From assembly GCA_029449235.1 (NCBI GenBank), contig JANATG010000008.1:1612001-1676000 (forward strand): a stretch of 64,000 nucleotides of DNA. The letters are read 5' to 3'. This document shows, piece after piece, positions 9,437 through 21,463 of this stretch (its first letter is position 1; each line of letters opens with the position of its first letter). The DNA is from Linnemannia schmuckeri (taxonomy: Eukaryota; Mortierellomycota; Mortierellomycetes; Mortierellales; Mortierellaceae). The position numbers and the translations under genes are program-made. The notes under the pieces were generated by a model. That model was not told where the DNA came from. It worked only from the letters and a program-made list of their open reading frames with translations, and made no database searches.

Positions 9437-11626
9437 ATGGAGAACACCACCTACATGAATGCCGATCAAACGGCCCAAACCACTTCCCCACCCCCCTCCA
9501 TCAAGGACGCCCCCTTTCAGCGAGCTGGCTCCGTCAAGAGCACCAGGAGTCACCATAGCACCAACGACGTCCCTATCTCGACGAACCCCGAAAAGAGGGT
9601 CACCATCCGCTCTGCTCGCCTCAACAGAGACTCGCTGCCCTCTTCCTTCCTCCACGGTGACCCCATCCTTGACTCCGAGAACGGCGGTCACCCCAAACCC
9701 TTGAACATTCTTCAATGTCTCAAGCTCGTCCTCCTCTCGTCCAAGATTAATATCCTTCTCGTCTTTATCCCTGTTGGTATCGCTTCCGGCCATGTCGGTT
9801 GGTCCGATGTCACTACCTTCATTCTCAACTTCATTGCTATCATCCCCTTGGCTAAACGTAAGTACCTTCCTCTTGCTATTATTATTTTTATTATTATTTA
9901 TTTTTTTTACCAGTCTGACCAGGGAATCGTTGGGAAAATAATTATTGACGGGAAGAGTCAAATTATCCGTAAGGAAATGACAGGATGATACAGTCTAGTA
10001 CCCTTTATCTCTCTGTCTCTCCTTTGCCCCTTGCCCTCCGTGCCGCCTTCCTTGCTTGCCAAGGGATGAGAGGCTACAAAGAGGCGGCGTCGGAGGCATA
10101 TGTTGTTGGCTGTACTTGTTTGCACTTAGCCTCAGTTGTACAAGCGGATTTTGGGCCGATATGTGACCGCGGTCAACACTCTGTAGCAAAAACAATAACA
10201 ATTGCTCTCAGTTTTGAGCACTCCAGTTGAGCATGACTAACCTTCTCTCTCGACTTCTTCCACCTCTCGCCCCAACTCATACTCCAATATCATTTATGAC
10301 AATAGTCCTTGGCTTTATTACCGAAGAGATCTCACTGAGACTTGGCGAGGTACGCAATGCATTCTCTCTACATTCTTGGTTGTTATCACTTCCTCTTCAC
10401 TTAAAAACATGACCCTGGCAGATGCTTAGGCACTGAAAAACTGCTAGTAAATCATGCTGCATGCTATTTAAGATGACTTCGCTCACGCGCTATATCCATA
10501 TTTCTCGCTTCATATTATTAGAACCTTGGTGCTTTGCTGAACGCTTCCTTTGGAAATGCCGTCGAACTTATTCTCTCCATTATTGCGCTCAAGGAGGACA
10601 AAATTGAGGTCGTTAAGGCTTCCATCATTGGTTCCATTCTCTCCAACTTGTTGCTTGTAAGGGGGCTAAGGGCCTGAAACTGAGGCTGTGGCTGAGGCTG
10701 AGACAGTTTATAGTTAAGCGTGCCTAGTTTTGAATGTTTGAAGAAAAAAGCTAATGCCTTTGCTGACACCACGTTCATGTCTCTTCTAAATTGGACACCA
10801 GGTTCTCGGATTCTGCTTCCTCGCTGGTGGTTACAAGTATAAGAGCCAGACATTTAACCAGACTGCTGCACAGACATCCGCTTCGCTATTGGCCTTGTCC
10901 TGTATGTCCCTTCTGATACCCGCCGCCTTCATTGCCACCGCTTCTGAGTCAATTGCCCATCCTGATGTCAAGAATCTGTCCCATGGTACCGCCATTGTCC
11001 TTTTGCTCGTCTACATTCTCTACCTTTGGTTCCAGCTCAAGACCCACGAGCACCTTTACGCTACCGAGTCCGAAGAGGAGGAGGTCCCACTTCTTCCTCT
11101 TTGGTTGGGCATCATCCTCTTGCTCGGTGTCACCGTTCTTGTCGCCTTCTGTGCAGAGTCCCTGGTCGGATCCATTGAGGGATTGTCAAAGTCCTGGGGT
11201 CTGACTCATACCTTCATCGGCTTGATCCTGTTGCCCATTGTTGGTAACGCTGCTGAGCACGCCACCGCCGTCACTGTCGCGATGAAGAATAAGATGGATC
11301 TTGCTATTGGTGTCGCAATTGGCTCGTCGATGCAGATTGCTCTCTTTGTCAGTCCCTTGATGGTCATCATCGGCTGGGGTCTGGGCAAGAACATGGACTT
11401 GTTCTTTGGTATTTTCGAGACCAGTGTCATGTTTATCTCTGTTTTGATTGTCAACTACTTGATCCAGGACGGAGAGTCCAACTGGCTTGAGGGTATCATG
11501 TTGCTGAGTACATATGTCATCGTAGCCATTGCCATCTACTACCTTCCAGACCCTGTTTCCGCTACAGTAGAGGGTGTTGCAGATCATGCTGCCAAGGCTA
11601 TCGCTCAAGCCGTTGCTGGTCAATAA
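9437..11626 (+). CDS. VCX1: Vacuolar Ca2+/H+ exchanger (CAX family)
   Basis: Exons 9437-9857, 10306-10349, 10522-10656 and 10802-11626 give 474 aa. The family's two signature helices are present: GNAVELILSIIAL in the first half and GNAAEHATAVTVAMKNKMD in the second. Each carries the acidic residue needed for cation transport in CAX proteins. TEEISLRLGENLGALLNASF and GSILSNLLLVLGFCFLAGG match the typical VCX1 order. A cytosolic N-tail of about 85 residues, rich in Ser/Thr, precedes the first membrane helix, and an acidic loop (YATESEEEEVP) separates the halves, as usual for CAX. The length matches fungal VCX1 proteins. It should move Ca2+ into the vacuole in exchange for protons. Exon 2 is only 44 nt, and its placement rests on frame and the conserved TEEISLR block. 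A poly(A) signal lies at 11683-11688. Confidence 0.93.
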
Positions 11627-12007
11627 GTTGCCATGCATCAATCCTTCCTTACACTTATATTTAATTTTGTCGTTGCCATCGTAATAAAAATATACCTCTC
11701 TGCATTTTCCGCCGCACCACTGTTTGATGATCCTATGGATGTTCTGGGAAATGACAAAAAACGTTCGAGAGGTTGCAGTGGCTCATAAAGTAGATAATGC
11801 TAGACTGGGCAGACGAAAATGACGATGAAGGATGATAGTAACGTCGTTGTACTATGCTAAAGGATGGGCGTTGGATGCGCAAAGGTGGTGGTGCGTGCAC
11901 TGTTCCAATTTAAAACCGCAATATGACCGTCAGGATAACAGATAATAAAAAAGACAAAGAGGTCAATGCGTTTTATTGAATTGCATGAAGGTATTTTCGT
12001 TCTTCAT

Positions 12008-12999
12008 TTAGAAGGGATGGCGGTAGCGATGGTATGGGTATGAGGAGCCTAGGAGGTCGACCTTCCAAGTCAAGGTGAGTTGAGCGACGGTCTCAAAAGA
12101 TGCGTTCTTGATGAGGACATGGGTGATCAGTTCTGTAGCCTCCCTGTCCTTGATGGGAGGGATGACTGAACTGGCCGTTAGTAGACCCCTCGACACTTTG
12201 ACGTACTATATTGTTGTAGTGGCATACGTGAAAAGAGGAAGGAGGTTCAATTCAGTTTTTTATACGTATGGATGGACGTCAATTGTTGCGAAGGACAAAC
12301 GAACGAGTAATAAATAAGACTAAGGACAGATACTTACGTCGGCGTTGATGTTGGTGAGGACGGCAATATCGGTGGTGTGGTTGAGGAGAGTCAGGAAGGC
12401 AAGGCTTCCTACGGTCTCGCCAAAGGTGATGAGTGCGGCCTCGTGGACCCGTTGGAAGGGGTTCGAGTTGATCTTTGATTGCTACTCTCAAGATGAATGG
12501 ACCAACATTGTTTTTGTTGTGTAAGCGATTGGTTGTATAGTCGTGTGATGTTATTCACCCTCCCCTAAATCACATTGCATTTGTTTGCTTTTTTTTTGTT
12601 TCTCTTCCGAGTAGACCATCCATCCAACATGCAAAAAACCATCGCTCTGTTCCCTATTACTACCTACTCTCACTAAAAAATTGTCATCTTCTTTCTTCTG
12701 CTTCTCACTGTCCTCCTTGCTTTGCTTACCTTCATGACACCACAAGCTTTCCCTTTCCGCAATTCCGTGATCCGAAAATCAATCGTGCGCGCATACGGGT
12801 TAGCCAAGCCCACAATTTTAGAAAAGATCCAGGCCCGAGTGCGAATGGGCAATAGACCAATGGTATTGAGGGCCTCCCAGAGTTGTAAAGGGTCCTGTAT
12901 AGATCCGCCGAGTCGTTGAGTAAGCATCTGGATGAACATGTTGTAGGCTGTGATGTAGAATATGGCTGCAAGGCCTACTAGTACTAGACCGAGACTCAT
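12008..12999 (-). CDS. Hot-dog fold thioesterase-like protein (DUF4442/THEM-like)
   Basis: Three exons on the complement, 12730-12999, 12338-12481 and 12008-12205, give 203 aa. An N-terminal hydrophobic segment (LVLVGLAAIFYITAYNMFI) is followed by the block NPYARTIDFRITELRKGKA. Exon 2 carries VHEAALITFGETVGSLAF, the position of the hot-dog helix in DUF4442 acyl-CoA thioesterase-like proteins. Exon 3 gives NADYVKVSRGLLTASSVIPP and then VAQLTLTWKVDLL, matching the usual final strands. A role in acyl-CoA or acyl-lipid hydrolysis at a membrane is inferred from the fold. The acceptor of exon 2 could also lie nine nt further in, removing three residues. The start at 12999 is preferred because upstream in-frame sequence is low-complexity Ser/Pro. 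A TTG-started longer frame exists but is not convincing. Confidence 0.75.
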
Positions 13000-14810
13000 T
13001 TGATGTATGTGATAATACTGTGAAGGTGGCGGTGATGGGGAAGTGGAAGTGGTGTAAGAATGTGGTGGTGGTGATCGTTGGGAGTGCAAGGCCGTTGAGA
13101 TAAAGGCGAGAAATTGATGGTTCGGACTTAGGCTCGAACGAAAAGGATCTAGTACTAGATGGGCTGAATAAAATTCGACAGAGAAAATTCGCTTTTTTGA
13201 TTGCTCTCGCACTATCTGCTGAGAAAGGTTAAGAAAAAAAGTCAAGGGGAAAAGAGTGTTAATAAACCACAGTTGTTACTGCTGTCGCATGAGCTGAAAG
13301 GGTAATGAGCTGCTGCCTGCCATGGGCGGCTTTTCTTGCATTGGTCATTCACGTCCATTGCAGTGGGAATCAGCCACAGCGGGAATGGCGGGTGGAGGCG
13401 CAGGTAGGAGTTTCTTTATTGATGATTCCTGAACCGTTGACTTTGCCACCACTGATGGGTTTGCTGATAAACCGCCGCGAGCGAGTGAGACTGATTGACT
13501 ACCATCGGTCAAACATGTTGCTGCTGGGTGCTGCGGCAGACCTTGAAGAAGCTTTCATCTTGGAAAATCGTGTGCATAATGACGGTTGTATGCCAAGAAA
13601 TCCTTTGTCTTTGTTACTTACGTTGTTGGGAAAGGTGGAGTAGTTTTGGTGGGTAGAAAAGAGAAAGAAGATTACAAAAGAATAGACGCTGAGGAATCAA
13701 TGGAGAAGGGAAATGAATGCAAAAAAAAAAACGAAATGTCGGGTATGCCGGATGCAGCAACGTTGTGTAAAGTGAAACAAGAAAAAACGTGAACGTGAAC
13801 GTGAGCGCGTGAGAGTGGAGAAGAAATGTGTATGAGAGTGAGTGTGGAGAGAGACCGAGAGACAAAGTGAGAGAAGGAAGTATGTGACAAAGAAGAAAGA
13901 GAAAAGAAGAGAGTGAAAGTGAGAAGACAGGAAGAGGGGGAGAGGGGTGGTAAAGAGCAACCAACTCATTAAAAAAGCGCCTTTCCCTTTTTCACCACTC
14001 TCAAAAAAGAAAAACGCCTCGAGCTCGAGTCCAGGGTAAGAGAAAACAACAAAGGCTCTCTTTGGCTGGCTGGCTGGCTGGCTGGCTGACTGACTGGCCG
14101 GCTGGCTGTTGGCTATTCGACTGACCAACTGACTGTCTGTCTGTTTGTCTGTTAAGCCTGTCTTCTCCTCCGCCGTTTGCCCTCTGTCCCCCCTTCTCCT
14201 CATTTCCTAATGGTGTTCTTTCCCTTACTTCCCTTGTGCCCACCTACACGTGTCCAAAGGGAGGCTCAGATCTTTATCAGAGTGGCATTTGGAAAATGCA
14301 TGGACCAAGGCCAAAACTCGCATTGCACATTTGTCAGAATTAAACACAAGGCTCGAGTACACCTGTACTTTTCGTTCAAACGCAATCAACCCAAACAAAC
14401 AAACAAAACACCAGACGGACAGAAAGACAAAAATAAACAGAAAATGACGCCCAAAAGGTAAAGAGGAAGAGAACTTTTCTTCTTTTCTCGCATGTTTTCT
14501 GTCGTCGGTTGTAATCTTTGTAAGTGTATTAGTGCGAAGACAAGAAGGAGAGAAAAGGGAAAAGAGGAGGGAGAGTGAACTGACTAGAATATGTTGTGAT
14601 GCAAAAATAAAGAAGACATGTTCAATGGGGGGGGGGGGGAGGTTGTGTGATCCCTTGCTAAATGGTAGTAATATAAAAAAACCATTGCCAATATGCGAGT
14701 GAAAATGAGTTTGAAAAGTAGATGAGGGCGCTTGCAAATGAGAGAAAAGTTTGAAGGAGACAAAGGATGAGATGCATGCGTGTGTAAAGTAAATAAAGTG
14801 GATGCTGATT
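13000..14810. other. Intergenic low-complexity region
   Basis: This spacer lies between the start of the thioesterase-like gene and the stop of the DUF202 gene, both on -. It contains purine-rich stretches (13800-13950) and a CTGG/CTGA tetranucleotide array near 14064-14110, plus a G10 run near 14630. Open frames here are products of the simple sequence. I see no gene. Confidence 0.5.
14064..14110. repeat. CTGG-type tetranucleotide repeat
   Basis: A degenerate array of GGCT/GACT units spans roughly 45 nt, followed by CTGT/TTGT units up to about 14155. It is simple sequence with no coding frame. Confidence 0.8.
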
Positions 14811-16766
14811 TTAAAACTCGTTGACATGGAAGTAACTCAAACCCCCACTGCCATTCATCGTCGATCCATACGCCATACTCACTATAGAATGAAAACAAGG
14901 CCAAAATAATTCATAATATGGTCAGATCGATTGAAAAATTTTGATTGCAAAACAACATAAACAAAGACGACAAGCACAAAACTTACGATAAAAGTTGATG
15001 CTGCAGGCAAAGATAAGAACACAACAGATAATGGTCGGTCCCTTTCGGTCATAGTAGCAAACCTCCTTCGCAATCAATGTCGAGGGATCAACAGCATCAG
15101 GGCTACTCTTCTTGCTGCGTTTGGCCTTCTTCTTTGCCATCGCCACCTTCATTCGTCGGCTCAACGATCGGTCACGGTAATGGAACGTCAAGACAGCATA
15201 GCCCAGCGTCGTCATGGCCACCAACAATATCGACGATCCGATATAGAACGCAAGCGAGCCAACCCGTCCAAAATTACAGAGCGTCAGGGCCATGGTTCCA
15301 AGGAGGATTCCAAACTTGATCCAGTGGACCAGTGTGCGCTCATTCGAGAACAAGGCCTTTCGATCCGAGTTGCCACCATCGCCACTATTACCTCCCTTCC
15401 CACCACCGCCACCGCCACCTTTCTTTCCAAACTTCTTGTCCTTGGGTCTTTTAGAGTAGGCCTTTCCTCCAGCGGACATGGTGATCGTCTGATGCTGAGC
15501 CCCGATCAAATCCTCCTGCGAATCATTTAACTTCTTAAAGCTGTTGTGGCTCTTGGACTTGGACATAAATCCTCCAAATAGTGTTGCCGAACTCGAGTTG
15601 GTCATCGTAGTGTTGGTCTGAGCCAGCAGCGTCACCATACTGGTATTGGACGACCGACCAAAATCGCTCGCAGGCGAGGCGCGACCGTCTCTACTACGTC
15701 CCTTGCTGTAGATCCCTTCATGGTTACTCTTCTTGAGCGGTGTATCTGACGACACAAAGCTGTCTAAAGAAATGTCATCCATAAACACCGAAACGTGAGG
15801 TTTCCAACCTGGCCCAGACTGCTGTTGTTTGTGATATGGAGAAAACTGCGGTGCTCCACTGCCGAACTGGTCATGGTGTCCTAGTGTCCTTGCTGCGCTG
15901 GCTGGTCCCACCGACGACGTGAAATCATGATCACCCTTGGAATTTGAAAGAGACTTGCGCTTGCTTCCAAAGACTCCCAGACGATACGTCGATGCAACGT
16001 TGTCTCCTCCGCCACCGGAGCGAGCAAGGTCTTCAGGTGAACCTGCGGTACCATCCGATGGTTGATCGCCTGAATTTCCGAGCCATGAAAAGGGTCTCCT
16101 TCCATTACCGTGAGGAGTCATGGGTGACCCTACCAAGGTAGAGGCGCTAGGGGAGACAGGTTCTGGCTCCAACAACCGAATATCTCTGAGCGCCAGACTG
16201 TGTTGAGAGGTAAGGCCATCTTGTCTTATTGGTGGCGGTTGGTAAGGGGTGTAAGGCAGGGATGCTACCCCATTGCCATTGGAACTTGGAGAAGGAGTGG
16301 AGGCGTAAGGTGAGTTGAATGAAGATCCGGCTGCAGACATGGGAGGTGTAGGCATGTGCAAGGAAGGTGGAGTGTAGGTACGATGGTGATGTTGTTGTTG
16401 GAGATCGGACCTATCGCGAGTGATAGCTGGTGCCGATGGCGAGGGTGAGTAAGCCTGTAATGGAGTATCGATCGAAGTGGGACCAGAGATGTGAAATGAA
16501 GGGAAGAGAGGATGGGGTAGTTTGGACGATTCGGTTGTACTTTGTTGCCGTTGGTGTGTATCGTAGCGGTGGTATTGTTGTTGATGAGACTGAGATTGTG
16601 TAGAAGCATCGTTGAAAGGATCAAGATCCAGGTCAATGGGGTCCAACCAAGAGGAGAACGGGTTGGTACTCCTGCGCGAAAGATCATCGCCTTGCCTGCT
16701 GTTGTAGTTGTTGTTACTATTGTTGGCATTTCGATGCTGAAACGGAATGGTGCCTGAGGAATGCAT
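14811..16766 (-). CDS. DUF202 (VTC1-like) membrane protein with a long disordered N-terminus
   Basis: Exon 1 (complement 14987-16766) and exon 2 (complement 14811-14881) give 616 aa. The first 470 residues are low-complexity (Asn/His/Gln/Ser/Pro) with scattered Ser-rich basic patches and a Lys/Gly stretch near 455-470. The C-terminal 140 residues are a DUF202 domain. NERTLVHWIKFGILLGTMAL at about 474-493 resembles the NERTFLxW signature of Vtc1 and the Vtc4 tail. Two further helices follow (YIGSSILLVAMTTLGYAVL and GPTIICCVLIFACSINFY). In VTC proteins this domain forms the polyphosphate channel of the vacuolar membrane. No SPX or polyphosphate polymerase domain is present, so it is not Vtc2-4. 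A lysine-rich loop (MAKKKAKRSKKSS) lies between the second and third helix. Function in polyphosphate handling is inferred. Confidence 0.8.
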
Positions 16767-18027
16767 GGATTAAAACTGTAAAATTTGTAGTTTGTGTGCG
16801 TTTGAGGTAGAGTGGGAGAGAATAAAAAAATGGATGAGAGTGAGAGAAAGGGACGACGAAGAAAAAACAAAAGAAAAAAGAAGAAAGCGGAAACGATGAC
16901 CAAGTCGGCAATAGGCCCGTCTACAAGGGACTTATTGATTAGATGTAGAGCGAAGCAGCCATGATAACTGTAAAGAAAAGAAAAAACCTTGAATGAACAT
17001 ATCTGAGCACTTGGAATGGGGCAAAACAAACCGAAAACCAGGAGAGCTCGTTTGGCTATTGTTCTTTTTCTCTTTATCTCTTTCATCCTCCTCTTTTTCT
17101 TTTCAACCATTCAACACTTGTTGTCGCAAGAAGCCAGTTATCCTTTTTGGTAATACAAGGGATTACTTCTGCAGAAGAGAAGAAGATAAAGGGAGAGTTA
17201 CGTTCGTGGTGGAGAGAAAGAGGATACAATGAAAGGAACACGAGACAAACTCACGGCATGTCTGGAGGCAAAAAATAACAAAAAAATACACACTGAAGCC
17301 GTTTGATTCTTGTTCGACGATGTAAGTTTTATTCAGGGACATGGAAAACAAGGAGGCGATAATAATAATAAGGAAAGGACGAGGGAGAAAGCCTGCCTCT
17401 ATAAAAATAGATAAAAGGACAAAATGAACTTTACGGACCACGTTACAAAACACAGAAAGGGAAAGCGAGGGTGAGGAGAAGGATCCTGAGAACTCCTATA
17501 TTTTTGTTCTTTTTGCGATATGTCGGGGCCGAGCTACTTTGTCCTATTAGGAGCCAGAACATTGAGACGAAAATGACACAGAAAGGGGAAGCATGAGAAA
17601 GGAGTTCTTTTTTTTCTGAGCGCGTCGACAATGAAGCCGTCTCCGTGAATAATGTGAATAATGTGAATAGGCGTCTATTATTTCATAGCATTGAGTATAA
17701 TGTAATTGTGATTGTCCTATTAATTATGCGCAGGCACAGGTGGAAGTACTCCCTTGACAATATTGATGCTTTCGATTGTGCCAGACAGGCCCATATTGTA
17801 GTGGAGGCCGAATCGCTGAAAGCCAGGTGTGCCTCGGCACCCGCACTCCGTGTAGAATGCAAAGCTATGGTTTCGGGACCCAAAAAACGACTGGACGGAC
17901 CTTGATTCGTGCAAGGTCATACACCCACACAACTCTCCACGATTCCCATCTCGCTCTGGTATGATGAGTCTGCAAAAAGACGGACGATCCCTACCTCTGG
18001 TGCAAACGAGAGTGGTAATGTTGGAAC
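16767..18027. other. Intergenic region without a supportable gene
   Basis: About 1.2 kb upstream of the DUF202 gene. Short overlapping frames on both strands between 17683 and 18043 share no family signature. The sequence just upstream of 16767 is purine-rich on + (C/T-rich on the gene's own strand), like other leaders here. Confidence 0.4.
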
Positions 18028-18345
18028 TCAGTTGATTAGGCACCCTCGCTGCAGCTGATCTTCACTATCAAGATCGTCGATCTCCAGTAGGCGGTGGTAC
18101 CCCTCAAAGGCTTTACCGCCATTGTCTGGTAGAGACTGAAAGCGAGACTTTGTGGCAATTGGTGTACTGTCACCTGTGGGTGTTGGGAGGATGTCGTTGT
18201 TGTTGTTGTTGCCCTGGTTGCCACTCACATAGGGAATGTTTGTCATCGGAATAAAGATGTTGGGGACGCGAGGGACCTCTGGATACATGTCAGTCATTGC
18301 TTCCAGAGCAGTAAGGAGGTCTGAGAGCACAGTTGAGTTGGGCAT
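18028..18345 (-). CDS. Possible small secreted protein (uncertain start)
   Basis: The frame read from the ATG at 18345 gives about 105 aa beginning MPNSTVLSDLLTALEAM. It includes an Asn run and ends LQRGCLIN. Directly upstream in the same frame is a hydrophobic stretch ending LFPTLTAATP that looks like a signal peptide. That stretch has no ATG in frame before a stop, so the real start would need an unseen upstream exon or the frame is broken. I recognise no family. It could equally be a chance frame or a decayed gene. Confidence 0.3.
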   Translation of the reverse strand: MPNSTVLSDLLTALEAMTDMYPEVPRVPNIFIPMTNIPYVSGNQGNNNNNDILPTPTGDSTPIATKSRFQSLPDNGGKAFEGYHRLLEIDDLDSEDQLQRGCLIN

Positions 18346-19790
18346 TGGAGTAGCCGCGGTAAGAGTAGGGAACAGTATTGCCAGGAGCAACAACAACTTT
18401 TGCGTGAGCAGCGATCAGCATAGCTCGTTTTTTCGAGGGTGAGTTTGAAGTGGATGTAAGAAAGGAAGGTTAGGGCCCTGCTTTTGTAGTCAAAATAACC
18501 AAGAAAACGCAAGGTGTTGAGATAGAAGGGCTGAGACCACAACCTCTTCCTTCCTCCAAAGTAGGAAGGGAGCAAACAGCCGGAAGCAATGGAGACGTCT
18601 GACCTGATGTCTCTAACCTTGCTGGCGACCCCTCTCACAGCGGGGAATCAGCAGACTTTGTATGCGCCTGTGTGGAGTGAGATCCCTCACTTATTTTTTT
18701 GCCCACAAGAATGGATACAGTATCCGTAGAGCGTCAATGGCTATGTTTCGCCCATCTTATTGTCCTTGCGCATCGGCTCTTCTATGGTCTCAAGCCATGT
18801 CTTCCAGCAGCCAATTTTTGGGTCCATACAGGCATATCCATCCAAGGTGATATTTGGACACGTATCCTACGAAGATGACGGCATTGGTATTCACTGAATG
18901 AGGCTTATTGGCAATTGACACACTCACTTGTGTACCCTGCTTACTTTTCATGCGTTGACACTGTCATGACGCTCGAGTGTCGATTTGCGGGGGGATGTTT
19001 ACTCATTATGTCAGTTTTGCAATTTTACAACCGTGACCGCGCAAAGATATCAATTTTTCACCAGATGCAATTGTCGTAGATATATTTCTGACAGAGGCAT
19101 CGTCAAGCACCACGCTGTTGTTGTCATTGGGAGTCCATGCATGTGAAGACATGTTCCTCTCTTGCTTCTGATTCTTGTTCCACCAGCATTTTCTACAAAG
19201 TGGCAATCGACACACGTCAAAGTACATGCCCGTCCGATTGGGGTCTGTCTGTTTGAGAAATAAGAGGACTCCTCTTCTCCTTTTGCCTTGGTCGTTGAAA
19301 AGCAGGCTATGACTATGAAAGATGAAGGGGAGGGGGAAGGGGCTCGACTCCGAAAGAGCAAAACTACAAAATGAATACAACTAGGGTATACATTCAAGGC
19401 GTTGTATTATTAGATGTACTAATCGTCCAAGAAAATCGGCACTAAAATGGTCAAGTCCCAGCCCAAGTCAGCCAGGGGTACTTCTGCTTTTTTGCTTTTT
19501 TTGTGAGCGATGATCATTGTTTTAATGTGTCTTCTCGCCATTTCCAAACAGCTGTCCCTTCTCATCTCATCTAATACTTTTTCTCGCCAAATGATATTCG
19601 ATCGTCCATGCTTATTGCAATGCGTCATAGCCATGGCTCTGTGCTTTTCTTGCTTCCATCATCTGTCGCGCAGCGTTTTTTGTTCAAGATGGAAGGAGGG
19701 AATAGGACGCTCGATGATGACATGGACCCATAAACCACACACCACAGTTCAAACAGGCAGGTGCTCAGGGACAGGGGGCAGGGGTGACGG
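18346..19790. other. Intergenic region, nothing assigned
   Basis: Between the weak secreted-protein candidate and the weak spliced candidate at 19.8-20.3 kb I find no exon chain, no RNA gene and no repeat longer than a few units. Confidence 0.4.
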
Positions 19791-19946
19791 CGGGTAAACT
19801 TTAAATGTCAAAAATATCAGCCAGGTCGATTTCTTCCATTGACGCTAGAGAGAAATAGTCATTAGCCCCTGGACTTCAGCGTATCATAACCGGTCGAACC
19901 ATTGGGAAAAAGGAGGGTGCCGGAATGCTAAGTGGTAGGAGCTTAC

Positions 19947-20301
19947 TTAGTTGAAGAGAGGGGGCTAGAAGGAATGTATTTCAAGCTGATACTGTCAAGG
20001 ACATGCAGGAAATCCCTAGTTGTTCGGCACGTTGCCATGTGGGATCGACGCTAGCAAAAGAAAAATAAAAAAGGAGGAATACAGGGACTTGTTTGTTGTT
20101 TGTTTTTATTTTGTTTATCATTTCGCTGCGTTTGAAGCGGAGGGAAGAAAGGTGAATGAATGAATGAAAGGGGGGTACCCATGGAGATGTACTAATTTTG
20201 CATTCCACGGCGCTATGTGTGTAGAGTTTTTCTGCTTGGTCATGAAATCCGCCGCCTCCACTGGACTAGTGAAGGTGGTGTACTATTTCTCCGTTCTCCA
20301 T
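19947..20301 (-). pseudogene. Possible spliced small gene or remnant, interrupted by TAG
   Basis: Two open exons on the complement, 20179-20265 and 19947-20050, are joined by a clean 128-nt GT-AG intron. They read through SGGGGFHDQAEKLYTHSAVE and then MATCRTTRDFLHVLDSISLK. The nearest upstream ATG (20301) is in the same frame, but a TAG codon stands immediately before exon residue 1. The stretch from the ATG to the TAG is MENGEIVHHLH. After the donor at 19946 the next exon is unclear. A short terminal reading MEEIDLADIFDI lies at 19803-19840 but in another phase. I do not recognise the protein. It could be a gene with a missing first exon, a pseudogene, or chance. Confidence 0.25.
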
Positions 20302-20759
20302 TTTACTCTGTTCCCTTTTAGCTGATAGTCCCTGACCTGACCTCGGCTTGTGTGTTGTAGTGCTCTACCTGTAGAGCAAGAGAGGCTAAATATCAGTGGT
20401 TGAACTGGGAGTGTGAGTGCTGAGAGTGTGAGTGAGTGAGTGCGAGCGAATGTGAGAGCCCTGTTTTTTTCACCACCCGGAAGTGACAAAGTCAGAAACT
20501 CTTTCTGTCTCTCCTCTTCTTCTCTCCGCCCATTCTTTGTCAAGTAAGTTAGACAGGGGAGGAGTAGGGTCCCGTCCACTCAAAGTTATTATTACCCGGC
20601 AACAGGCAATAAGGTGACTGGTTCCATCCCCTCTCTCTCTGTCTTCTCGGGTGTCATCATCATCACCATCACCATCATCATTGCCACTCACATATCCTTG
20701 TCCGCCTCAGTAACAATTGTAATAAAAATAATATTAACAATAACAAACATACCCCAATC

Positions 20760-21463
20760 TTCTCGCTCTCACTTTACTTCTCTCTTTCTTCTTTCTTCTC
20801 TCCTGCCCCCTTCCCCCCAATACTTCTTCATTCTCATCTCCTTCTCCCTTCTTTTTAATATCATTTTTTTACTTTTCCCCCTCCCCCTGCTTTAGCCCTC
20901 TGTGCGCAATCGGGTCAGTTCTCTGGCACAAAAACGGCTGTTTTCATTTTTTTTTTTTTTTTTTTTTTCGACTGTCCCTCTTCCCTCCTTCGCCCATTGA
21001 CCCATTGTCCTTCGTCAATTGCACGCGGCCCCTGCCCTGCTCTGCCCTCACATTTTGGAACTCATTTTATTGTACATTCAAATCAATAATCCTGCTAGTC
21101 TGTACTTCTTTTTCTACTCTTCTTGTGGCCGCTTTCTTTTCTTCTTTCTTTCCTTTCTTTTCCTTCTCTTCTTTTGTTTTGATTTACCATTCCATTTGTA
21201 CTATTTGCATCCCTCTCCCCCTGCAGTTTCTTCATACCCCTCCTGCCTTTCCTTCACTTACACTTTTTCTCTAGCATTTGCCAATATCCTTCATAACCAC
21301 CACACGACCATTATTCAACGACAATCGCCAGTGATCAACACCATCAGCAGGATCAGTTCGAAACCCCAGCCCTCCTGTGCATGAAACCAATAAGCGCCAT
21401 CTCATCGGTCAATATCATCACCATCACTCACTAGCGCCAACACCGCAACTACACTCCCTCTCC
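20760..21463 (+). promoter_or_regulatory. C/T-rich leader/promoter of the arrestin gene
   Basis: About 700 nt before the arrestin ATG are strongly pyrimidine-rich, with a T22 run at 20947-20968. The same kind of leader precedes the starts at 9437, 35285 and 54825. It is probably promoter plus 5' UTR. No discrete factor site is claimed. Confidence 0.45.
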
